Source: Strigamia acuminata
Taxonomy: Eukaryota > Arthropoda > Chilopoda > Geophilomorpha > Linotaeniidae
DNA: 64,000 bases
Reading direction: 5' to 3'
Assembly: GCA_949358305.1 (NCBI GenBank)
Contig: OX442317.1
Location: forward strand, 10,234,186-10,298,185
Shown: positions 56,157 through 64,000 of the stretch, in pieces
Numbering within the stretch: position 1 is the stretch's first letter
How the letters are laid out: every line of letters begins with the position of its first letter
Program-made: the position numbers and the translations under genes
The notes under the pieces: generated by a model
Seen by the model: the letters and a program-made list of their open reading frames with translations, nothing else
Told to the model about the DNA's origin: nothing
Databases searched by the model: none

Positions 56157-57772
56157 GCAAGAGACGTTTTAAACGAAAAGCGTCCGCTTATCTAATTGAA
56201 GAAGATTTACTTCTAAAATTCCATCCGACTCTAACCGATGAGTTAGGAGAAAACGGAAGAGCGTTGAAAGTCGTGGTACCAGAGAATCTCGTTTACAGAG
56301 TCATCTGGACAGCTCATGGACACCCGTTGTCTGGACACAGTGGTATTACTCGAACGATGTATCGAGCTAGAAGAATCTACGCATGGCCGACGATGAAACG
56401 AGATATTACTCGCTTTATCAAGCACTGTCAACGCTGCCAGGCTTGCAAGCCAAGGCAAAAATTAGAAATTGAAGCAGCTCAAATGGGTCCGTATGCTCCC
56501 TTTGATTGCTTGAGTGCTGATCTCATGGGGCCTAAACCAAAAACTCCACGAGGTAACACTCACATACTCGTTATAATCGATGTCGCTACAAAATGGCCAG
56601 AGATGCGGCCAATGTCAAAACCAACTTCGGCTAAAATAGCTGATTGTATTTATAATTTATCACTACAATTTGGCTTTCCACGCAAAATACTGTCTGATAA
56701 TGGCTCGCAATTTAGATCGCAAGTATACCAGAAGTTTTGCGAGAAATTCAAAATGTTACCGGCTTATACTTCGCCGTACCATCCTCAGGCGAATCCTGTT
56801 GAAAGAACCAACAGAGATATTAAATATTTGATTGCTTTATACACTGATGTTCACACCCGTTGGGATGAATATTTACGAGAATTCGCCTTTAGTCTGCGAA
56901 CTACGGTCGCAGCCGGAAGAGAATTCTCACCGGCTTATTTAAATTTCGGCAGAGAATTGAGAGTGCCGTGGGATCCGCGCTTGCCAGACGAAGTTCTTGT
57001 CGTAGACCCGAAAAATCCTCATATTTATATTCATCAACTGGAGAAAGTGCTCGCAAGCACATATCAGCACATGATGTCGCATGTATTTGATCTACAAAAA
57101 AGAGTGCAAGATCACCAATCAGAAAAGAAGTTCGATAATTTCAAAGTGAACGACTTAGTCTGGAAAAATTCCCATGTATTATCCAGCGCTGTTAAAGGAA
57201 TTTCGGCAGGAATCGCTGATCGCCGAACTGGACCTTTTGCAATTATTCGTGCACATCAAGGCAATGCCTTTGAGTTAAAACGTTTGGAAGATAATGCAAA
57301 ATTCCCGTCTATCCACGCATCCGAACTTACACCATATTTCCCTCAATTTACTCAGGAAATTTGGCGGAGGGGAGAGGTGGTGGGACAACCCACTGAAAAT
57401 AAAATCAATACATTATTTGAAGACGAAGTAAAAACTTTACCGTCACTGCCAAATTCCGATGACGAAGTTGAACACGTGGCGATTAGTTTTGAAAACATTC
57501 AAATAGCCCAGGATGATCTACAAACCACGTTGGAACCGGCCACAAAGCCGAAAAAGGCAAAGCGAAGATCCATGCTACACCCAGTAGTACCAAAAAATTC
57601 AGATGGTGACAAAAATACTGAAAAAACGGCTAAAAAATATAACATGAGAAGCCGGAAATCACCAAAACAGAGAGTAACTAGTCGATTCTGCGCAGAACGC
57701 GGACGACAAGACAGTACTCTAGTGAGTGATGGAGACATAATGATGTCACATCATTCTAAAAATAGTAATTAA
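56093..57772 (+). CDS. Integrase of the LTR element (559-codon frame)
   Basis: It overlaps the preceding pol frame by 64 nt and is read in the -1 frame relative to it. From its first ATG: an HHCC zinc-binding module (H75, H82, C112, C115), the catalytic core with D143, D202 and E237 (spacing 34; SDNGSQF and HPQANPVERTNR), a chromatin- or DNA-binding C-terminal part with NDLVWKNSHVL and RRTGPFAIIR, then an acidic/basic tail of about 130 residues with MRSRKSPKQR. The protein would insert the cDNA. As the frame starts just upstream of the HHCC module, it could be made by a second frameshift or from its own ATG; otherwise this copy carries a 1-bp deletion. Confidence 0.9.
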   Translation: MPKIRNFLLNGCYPPELKHAMSKRRFKRKASAYLIEEDLLLKFHPTLTDELGENGRALKVVVPENLVYRVIWTAHGHPLSGHSGITRTMYRARRIYAWPTMKRDITRFIKHCQRCQACKPRQKLEIEAAQMGPYAPFDCLSADLMGPKPKTPRGNTHILVIIDVATKWPEMRPMSKPTSAKIADCIYNLSLQFGFPRKILSDNGSQFRSQVYQKFCEKFKMLPAYTSPYHPQANPVERTNRDIKYLIALYTDVHTRWDEYLREFAFSLRTTVAAGREFSPAYLNFGRELRVPWDPRLPDEVLVVDPKNPHIYIHQLEKVLASTYQHMMSHVFDLQKRVQDHQSEKKFDNFKVNDLVWKNSHVLSSAVKGISAGIADRRTGPFAIIRAHQGNAFELKRLEDNAKFPSIHASELTPYFPQFTQEIWRRGEVVGQPTENKINTLFEDEVKTLPSLPNSDDEVEHVAISFENIQIAQDDLQTTLEPATKPKKAKRRSMLHPVVPKNSDGDKNTEKTAKKYNMRSRKSPKQRVTSRFCAERGRQDSTLVSDGDIMMSHHSKNSN

Positions 57773-57940
57773 AATGACGTAGTTCATACGGCGACCAATC
57801 AGCATCAAGTTGGGGGACTTTGCAAAAATTTGTTACTTTCCAAAGTGAAACCACTCCGACCACACACTGATTGGGACGATCCGCCGATTAACGAAGGAAA
57901 AGAATAGATTCAACTTCGTAAGTGAAACAGTTAGTTTGAA

Positions 57941-58255
57941 ATGATTAGATTTGTCATGAAAAACAAACGGCCCATTCACAGAATCATGGCCGAAGGTGGC
58001 GAAGGACCGCCCAACATCGATTCGGACTCGGAGCCTGAAAGGAATCTCGTGATGAATCCGCCCGACAAAATGTTAAATGAAGATTTCGATCTGCAAAATC
58101 AGGTGAATATCGCCATTGAAAAAATTAAAAAAGCCGTTGAAATGCTGAAATCGGCTGACAAACGAATTTACAACCAAGCCCGACGGACGCTCGAAAAATA
58201 CCGAAAGTTCGTAAAAACTGAGTCAGATCGTGTTGAAAGTATTTTAAACGAATAG
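57941..58255 (+). CDS. Small accessory ORF of the LTR element (104 aa)
   Basis: It lies between integrase and the large 3' ORF. An acidic segment (MAEGGEGPPNIDSDSEPERN) precedes a basic helical stretch (IAIEKIKKAVEMLKSADKRI and on to VESILNE) that could form a coiled coil. Either of three in-frame ATGs (57941, 57956, 57986) could start it. I do not recognise it. It may be an accessory protein, or an exon spliced to another part. Confidence 0.5.
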   Translation: MIRFVMKNKRPIHRIMAEGGEGPPNIDSDSEPERNLVMNPPDKMLNEDFDLQNQVNIAIEKIKKAVEMLKSADKRIYNQARRTLEKYRKFVKTESDRVESILNE

Positions 58256-58535
58256 CTCGTTGAATTTCACGTAGTTACGTTCCACTTTTCTATCACGAAA
58301 GTTGGCTAAAAAGGCCGAAAATATTCAAGAAAAACTTTGTCAGTTTGAAAAATCACTTAACAAATTTTAAATGGCGCCATTTTTATGATCATGTGACTTC
58401 GCCCGACGGCTAGTAAGCGTTGTGAGGGAGTTGCCATGACGACCGCGCTCAAATTTCCTTTTGCTAAAAAATATTTAAACAAAATATTATTCACCAGTTA
58501 ATAATTAAAACTTTCAAACGTTTCTGTAGATATTA

Positions 58536-61211
58536 ATGGCAATCAATCAGCCGTATGCGTTACCAGATTACGTACCCATGGTAACAGGAATCTTTAGAGG
58601 CGAATTATCCGCCGAGGTCCGACGTTTACGACAACTTGGTCAGACGTGGGAAGACGTGAGACAAGAGTTCTCAAATGCCATCGCCGCACATTGGGGCTGT
58701 AGATGCCGAATTTGTGGACGGCTAATGGTAGCCGACCCCGTTTCCTGGAACCTAAGGATCGATCCGCCATCACCGTTGAGATCCAGATTGCTTTTTGGCT
58801 GGCTCTTTCCCACGCCAGAGGAAGACACGGACTTCTACGGGTTTTTCCGAATTGCCCATGCCAAAAGGAACGATTATTTGGATGCCATCTGGGAGAAACT
58901 CCAGGCCCGGAAGGATGAAGTTATGCGAAAGCTACAAGAAGAGCAGGCCTGGTGGGCCGATCGACATAAACATTACGATTTAGCAGATCTCGCCAGTTCA
59001 CAATACGAGATGCACATTCTGGGAATGGCCGGACATTTCGGCCACGCTCGTGCCCGATTCCGTGACTGGGAACGTCAAAGAGACGCATATCACGACCAAG
59101 AACGCAATGATAAGCGAGAGCGGTCAAATTCAGTTGCATCAAACGAACCACGTGCCAAGATGACCTGTGGCAATCACCACAATACGGCTTCAAGAGCCGT
59201 TGATAATGTTTTGGAAGCCAGAGTTTCACGATGGGACGCGGCTTGCAGATACCCTGGAGGAGTGGATCCGTACGCCGCTCGCCCAGGAACCAGACCAGAT
59301 TTGCTTCGTGCCAACGGCCGACTCAAGCATCGTGCAGGCCGACAAAACCGTGAAAAGTTGGAGCGCGAACGCTTGGCCCTGATGCCACCACCGCCCAAGG
59401 ACGACGAATTGCCTGGCCGATGGGATCGCGAAGTCGAAGAGCATTCCATGCAAGTCACCCTTCGCAAGAAAGCAGCGTTGGAGCAACAGCAAGCCGATTG
59501 GGATGCTTGTTTTCAATCGCCTGATGCAGAAGAACCAACGATAGGATCTAATGAGACTTTGATGTTAAACACGCCAACGTCAGTGTCCGCCTTGGAGGGA
59601 GGAAGTTCCGCGGAAGTCCACATCGTAGACCGAAGCTACAGAATTTCGCCCCCAACAATGGCCGACAACACGGCCTGTGAATGGAAAAGCCTTCCAAACA
59701 CACAAAATTCGAATGACCAGGCGAACCACCGGCCAATCGAAGGGCCGATTCCTGTAGAGTGTAGAGAATACATGGATTCGATAAACCCAGACCCGAGTCT
59801 TCCAGAGCCTCGATTGCCCACGAGAAAATTCGGAATGGTATCCCAAGTTCTGAAAAAGGGATTCGATCAGCATTACGACGCCATGTGGCAGGGGTTCTGC
59901 GAAGCGCCGTTAGAGACTCAGGAGATTGAGTTGTCGGACATGGACTTATACCAAATAGCTCAAGTCACCGAGAGTCTGAAAGGTAGTCGTCGTGTCGCCG
60001 GCTTGCTGAACCGAATGGAGCCGACGGGACCCGACGACCCACGTTTGAATGAGTTACAGCGACAGCTTGTGCCGAGTTATCGGAGAATTTTGTTTCCCGG
60101 GGTATTTGACAGCCCGAGACCAGGCTTCGCTGCCACCACGTGCCTAAGAACGGCCGCCATGGCCGTTAAACCTGAATTTCTGGAATGTTGGCGGTCCATC
60201 CAATTGGATCCGCCCACCATGTGCAGCGAATTGATGCGCCAAGTTGCGGTCATTGGGGAAAATCCGGCCGCATCGGCCATTCGTCTCCGACGCGAGTGGG
60301 ACATGCGCAAAATCACTTTTCAGCAAGAACTGAAAACAATTCGACCGGCAGGAATGCCGCCGAGGGATCAGACGTCTAAAAGAAAGATGCCAGAAGCCAC
60401 TTACACGCCAACTGCAGCTGCGATCGAGAGCCATGTTGTTGCCCAAACCACGACTGAACCGTCCAACAGTCACGTCGCCATGGAGATAGAAAATTTCGAC
60501 GATCCAAGACCTGGACCGAGTCGAGGTCGAGCTACGACCTCAAGTTCAACCACGTTTTTCACGCACGTCGAAAACACCAATTTAGGGGCGCGACCCAAAA
60601 CTCGACCGAAACCACGCGGAGCTTTGGTACTCCGGCCCGGGGGCCGATCTTGTTACGTAAAACGTCCAGACGAGCCAGCTGCGGCGCCCAACCCGCCGAC
60701 ACCACCAAGGAGTGTGCATTCACCTATTCGTGCACCCACACCTTCGCCCGGAAAAGACGATCCGAAGATGCAGATTCAATCGGCGGCCGGAGCTGCCGAA
60801 ACCAAGAAGCCAGAAAGCAGCCCAATCTACATTAAGCTGCGAAGAACTTACCCAAGACTCGAGATGCATCCGCACACGAGGATTTTGCTCAAACACAACG
60901 TGGAGCTTTGCCACCACGTTTTCAACTGGCTTGAGCGGAAGATACGAAAGAAGAGGCCGTGGATGTTGCATCAACGGCTGATCCGAGCTCGCCGACGCCC
61001 GTCCAACCCGCAAGAATTTTACGAAATGGCGTTTGGAGATGACGCCTTATCTCGACTCATCCGAAGTGTTTGGATACACGTCAACCCCGGCCTGTCATCA
61101 GGGCCGAATACGGGACAACCGTTCATCAACGTTAACGAGAGCGGAAATCCGTTGTCCGACGAGACGGACATGATGTCAATAGACTTACCTTCACCTAAAA
61201 CACCCGAGTAG
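58536..61211 (+). CDS. Large 3' ORF of the LTR element, unknown family (891 aa)
   Basis: It occupies the place where errantiviruses carry env, but has no signal peptide, no membrane helix and no furin-like site, so it is not a typical envelope. Visible parts: an N-terminal HWGCRCRICGR cluster (H52, C55, C57, C60) that might bind zinc; a charged helical region about 100-200; a region about 390-620 that looks folded (FGMVSQVLKKGF, SRRVAGLLNRMEP, YRRILFPGVFDS, WDMRKITFQQEL); a Pro/Ser-rich linker about 650-740; and a basic C-terminal block (about 775-835: YIKLRRTYPRLEMHP, NWLERKIRKKRPW). The DNA is GC-richer than pol. TTTCTGTAG at 58521-58529, seven bases before the ATG, resembles a splice acceptor. 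Function unknown. Confidence 0.8.
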   Translation: MAINQPYALPDYVPMVTGIFRGELSAEVRRLRQLGQTWEDVRQEFSNAIAAHWGCRCRICGRLMVADPVSWNLRIDPPSPLRSRLLFGWLFPTPEEDTDFYGFFRIAHAKRNDYLDAIWEKLQARKDEVMRKLQEEQAWWADRHKHYDLADLASSQYEMHILGMAGHFGHARARFRDWERQRDAYHDQERNDKRERSNSVASNEPRAKMTCGNHHNTASRAVDNVLEARVSRWDAACRYPGGVDPYAARPGTRPDLLRANGRLKHRAGRQNREKLERERLALMPPPPKDDELPGRWDREVEEHSMQVTLRKKAALEQQQADWDACFQSPDAEEPTIGSNETLMLNTPTSVSALEGGSSAEVHIVDRSYRISPPTMADNTACEWKSLPNTQNSNDQANHRPIEGPIPVECREYMDSINPDPSLPEPRLPTRKFGMVSQVLKKGFDQHYDAMWQGFCEAPLETQEIELSDMDLYQIAQVTESLKGSRRVAGLLNRMEPTGPDDPRLNELQRQLVPSYRRILFPGVFDSPRPGFAATTCLRTAAMAVKPEFLECWRSIQLDPPTMCSELMRQVAVIGENPAASAIRLRREWDMRKITFQQELKTIRPAGMPPRDQTSKRKMPEATYTPTAAAIESHVVAQTTTEPSNSHVAMEIENFDDPRPGPSRGRATTSSSTTFFTHVENTNLGARPKTRPKPRGALVLRPGGRSCYVKRPDEPAAAPNPPTPPRSVHSPIRAPTPSPGKDDPKMQIQSAAGAAETKKPESSPIYIKLRRTYPRLEMHPHTRILLKHNVELCHHVFNWLERKIRKKRPWMLHQRLIRARRRPSNPQEFYEMAFGDDALSRLIRSVWIHVNPGLSSGPNTGQPFINVNESGNPLSDETDMMSIDLPSPKTPE

Positions 61212-61448
61212 GCCGATGGCGGCCAGAAAACAGAAACAAATCTGGTTGTTTCCGAAAATAAGTCTTTTCGAGAAACGTTTATTTTCATGTACATTCCTTT
61301 CATTTAATCATTTAATCGCCAATGTTTTTCTTAATGCATGTATTTTCTTTTATATAAAATAAATTCGACTTATCATTATATCAAACTTAGAAAGAAATTT
61401 TATCGTGTTGTAATTAACTAAAAAACAAACAAGAAATTGTAAAAGTTA

Positions 61449-61460
61449 ATTGGGGGGAAG
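61449..61460 (+). other. Polypurine tract
   Basis: ATTGGGGGGAAG directly before the 3' LTR, the expected primer for plus-strand synthesis. The purine run GGGGGGAAG abuts TGTTGCG. Confidence 0.85.
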
Positions 61461-62639
61461 TGTTGCGATCTCAATTGTTCACTTCATTTGTGGAGAGGTT
61501 TTTCTACCACGTTTTTAAGACATTATTTATATTTTAACCGTAATCATTAGAATTGTGTTTTTTGCCGTGCACCTGTTGCGCTTTTGGGCAATTGTCCCAG
61601 AAGCTGTAACGGCTGCCCTGGCATTTTGAGCCCTGGATTGGGGCGTTGCTAAGACAATCCCCAAATTTTGCACCGTTGCTAGGGCTGAAGCGTGCCTTGG
61701 CACACGCCACGCCTGCGCACTGGCCGTTTTCCGGCCATATTCCGGGTAATAATTCGAATTATTACTCACTCTTTGCATCACACTCATACCGTTCACACCG
61801 ACACAGCTTTGTTCACAACCAAAAACACTGTTTTGTCCGTGACTCGTGAGTTTTGCCAAGTTTCAACTCGATTTGTTTGAACCAACGTTCAAACGAATCA
61901 CTTTCCGAGCCGCGAAGACGACGCACGACGGCCCAAACCACCGTCGTTCCCGCCGCCGCCCGAAGACCAACGCGCCCACGCCGTTGAAGATCGACGCCAG
62001 CCAGCCGCCGAGGATTGCAGAGCCATCGTCGCCGCTCCTCGACCTGTTGACGACGATTCCGATTCAGATTGCAGCGGATCTCCAGTCAGGTTTTAACGAT
62101 CGGCGGTACCCGCCGTTTGACTACTTGTCTCCAACGGAAATCTCCCGTTGCAATCTAGGGTTTAACCCAAGATTTCCCGTCTTGTCAGGCTTAACAGCCG
62201 ACACTCTTTGTGAAGTCTTTCGGCTTCACACTTCCTTTCTCACTTCGCAGAATTTGCGCGGCGACGAGTCGCCATTTCTGCACTGCTTTTTCCCGCCCGA
62301 AGGAGTCCCGCGCTGCTTCGAGCACGTCGCCTTCTACGCCGACGATCTTATCCTCATAGAACCCATCTTATTAACATTCTCTTCAATAGAACCTGTACTT
62401 AACGCTCAATAAATTGATTAACTGTTTGATTTAAAATAACTAAATTAGCCCTTATTCGAGATCAAATCCCTAGACACCGACTTAACGGCTAACCCACCCG
62501 ATAGAAGACCTATAAACGGCATTCAACTGCTTCCACAGGTGAACGCCGGGATCTCTTGCAATTGGAAAAATCCCATAGTGACTAAATATAAATTTAGTGT
62601 TGTTGAGAAAAGTCAATTGGAACCATCAGGAACGCAACA
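61461..62639 (+). repeat. 3' LTR (1,179 bp)
   Basis: Same length as the 5' LTR and no difference found on reading both through; the encoded chance frames are also identical. The 20-bp palindrome is at 61746-61765. It is followed by AGTG (62640-62643). Confidence 0.95.
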
Positions 62640-63039
62640 AGTGACAATTCCATCCAGATACATTATCAGATTGCTGGAAAGTTTACCGAAACTTCAATAT
62701 TTAAACCTGCGGCTGAGAAACGAATGCAATGATGAAGTTGTTACTGCAATAGGAGAGAATTGTTTGCTGATGAAGCATCTCAACATTTCGAGTTGCACAA
62801 ATGTTAGTGTTACTGGGTTCCGGTCGTTAAGCTGTTGTGTCAGGCTAGAGTATTTGGATGTTTGCACCACTAGTGCCACAACCGAAGACTGTTTGTTCCT
62901 TCTTAACAAACTGCCCCTGTTAAAGGTGCTTAAAACTCCTAATACCTGGCGCCCATTATTAACTGAGTTAGAACTGCAGACAAATACAAACCAAATATCG
63001 CGTACTTATTCCGTCGAAGAAGTTTTATACATAAAGCTT
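62640..63039 (+). pseudogene. LRR protein gene, middle part
   Basis: Continues the frame from 49475: residues 104 to about 236. It contains regular leucine-rich repeats of the cysteine-containing type, for example LPKLQYLNLRL, CLLMKHLNISSCTNVSVTGF, CVRLEYLDVCTTSAT and LPLLKVLKT. The last codons before the second insertion are ATA AAG CTT. Beyond 63040 the frame runs into the inserted element and reaches TAG at 63129-63131. Confidence 0.8.
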
Positions 63040-63737
63040 AGTACTCATAAGATCATTTGCCCACAGAACTGTATGCCCACAGACTTTTCTGTGTGTATAG
63101 GCATGACAGAATCACATGACAAAATCACCTAGTGGCAGAATATGTACAAGTCTGCCACAACAGACTTTTTACAGTACTCACAACCCTATGCAACAGAAAG
63201 GAATGACTGGCAAAAATTAGCGCCACCTGTCGGCGACTTTTGACTAAAATGGATGCCAGATTTCATTCGCAGCAGCTCGTGCAAGTGCAACAGCCTATTC
63301 GTAATAGTGCATCTGAACAACAGATTGTAACAATGATGTCTAGCAAGATATGTGATTACTTACTGATATCGAGAAAGCAACAATAAAAAGAAAATTAAAA
63401 AGGAAGCGTTTTTGGGTGTTGCCAGAAATAACTGCTGCCATTTTTGTAACCGGTTAAAAAAAACGCTACCGGTTAAGAAAAATACGACCGGTCACAAATA
63501 TTAAAGACCGATTACGATCGGTCATTATTTTGTTTGCCAACAGAAGTTTCTGTGCTTGGAAACGAAGGTTGGCTTTCCGCTGTATTGACCTGCCAGAAAT
63601 TTAATTTTTCTGTGGGATAGAGGTCATCTCACAGACATTCCAAGACAGGAATGAAAAGTGTGAGTACTAATATTTTCTGTTAGCAAAATTTCTGTGGGCA
63701 AACTGATTTCCGCCATAGGAAAGTGCTCATGAGTACT
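63040..63737. mobile_element. DNA-transposon-like insertion in the LRR gene (about 0.7 kb)
   Basis: The ends AGTACTCAT and ATGAGTACT are inverted and are flanked by AAGCTT on both sides. Inner arms ATTTGCCCACAGAA and TTTCTGTGGGCAAA also pair. The interior has a 45-codon ATG frame (63250-63387) and then KRKLKRKRFWVLPE, a string resembling the start of Harbinger-type nucleases (RR-FWV), so it may be a degraded PIF/Harbinger derivative. Because the flank is palindromic, the target duplication could be AAGCTT or just TA. CCGGT motifs recur at 63451-63535. Confidence 0.65.
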
Positions 63738-64000
63738 AAGCTTAAGAGAGAAACATGTTCCCATCCTGAGGACCAAATTCCAAATTTAAGAAGTTTAGCT
63801 TACTTACATGACGAAACTGATTTAGATTTAAACATTTTAGCATGGTCTAAGCGGTTGACGAATCTCGATTTGTGTCGAGTTCCATCGGTGAATATTCGAC
63901 TTATTGATCGCGTTTGGCCAATGTTAGCAAAATTATCGTTAAGATATTGTTCTATTTTTAATGAAAGTAATGATATTATTGATGTTCCGTTCAAAAACCT
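63738..64000 (+). pseudogene. LRR protein gene, 3' part (runs off the window)
   Basis: With the insertion removed the frame continues through AAG AGA GAA into PNLRSLAYLHDE, TNLDLCRVPSVN, WPMLAKLSLRYCSI and on to the window end. The repeat pattern is that of the upstream pieces, which shows that the exon was once continuous. The rest of the gene is outside the window. Confidence 0.78.

Larger units (their letters stand above)
49476..62639 (+). mobile_element. Full-length Ty3/gypsy-type LTR retrotransposon (13,164 bp)
   Basis: Two 1,179-bp LTRs in which I found no differences frame an 10.8-kb interior. Order: LTR, primer site, gag, protease-RT-RNase H, integrase, a 104-codon ORF, an 891-codon ORF, polypurine tract, LTR. 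The order RT-RNase H-integrase marks Ty3/gypsy rather than Ty1/copia. All frames are long and open; the only break in the usual polyprotein is a -1 frame change before the integrase. It is unusually long for the group because of the extra 3' genes. Identical LTRs imply a very young insertion. Confidence 0.97.

Noticed and set aside
63040-63737. Treating the second LRR interruption as an intron
   Set aside because: Use of the GT near its left end with the AGs at its right end gives a stop or a wrong frame, while exact removal between the AAGCTT copies keeps the LRR frame.

Overview
This is nuclear DNA from an invertebrate animal, possibly an arthropod; the species cannot be fixed from the sequence. 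It is AT-rich. Genes have many short phase-conserved GT-AG introns, the proteins are metazoan families (secreted alpha-carbonic anhydrase, a fucolectin/sushi membrane receptor, an H+/myo-inositol-type sugar transporter), and the spaces between genes are full of inverted-repeat DNA transposon remnants and minisatellites.

Layout. 1-7.2 kb: no gene; a 5S-like fragment at the left end, a 21-bp minisatellite of about 46 copies, and a 0.77-kb terminal-inverted-repeat (TIR) element. 7.26-9.04 kb (+): a seven-exon secreted carbonic anhydrase. 9-19.4 kb: no recognised gene; nested foldback elements and two more minisatellites. 19.5-21.4 kb (+): a GC-rich single-exon TPR co-chaperone-like gene. 22.4-26.3 kb (+): two tandem paralogues of a small four-helix membrane protein with the same six-exon plan. 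28.4-31.4 kb: a cluster of TIR elements. 31.7-40.5 kb (-): a ten-exon receptor with signal peptide, sushi, fucolectin-type domain, three more sushi modules, one membrane helix and a tyrosine-rich tail. 43.6-48.5 kb (+): an SLC2A13-like sugar transporter with an apparently mutually exclusive exon pair and no visible 3' end. 49.2-64.0 kb (+): a leucine-rich-repeat gene cut by two insertions.

The largest feature is a 13,164-bp Ty3/gypsy-type LTR element (49476-62639) with LTRs in which I found no differences, flanked by AGTG duplications and inserted in an exon of the LRR gene. It has a tRNA-Pro-like primer site, gag, protease-RT-RNase H joined to gag by a textbook -1 frameshift signal, an integrase reading frame after a second -1 frame change, a 104-codon ORF, and an intact 891-codon ORF of unknown family preceded by a splice-acceptor-like site. 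Its plus strand has no ATG from the first base of the 5' LTR to the gag start, 1,270 nt. A second, 0.7-kb DNA-transposon-like insertion interrupts the same LRR exon at 63.0-63.7 kb.

The host genes do not form a pathway. The most unusual material is the LTR element's gene plan and a foldback family whose arm sequences differ between copies but match within each copy.
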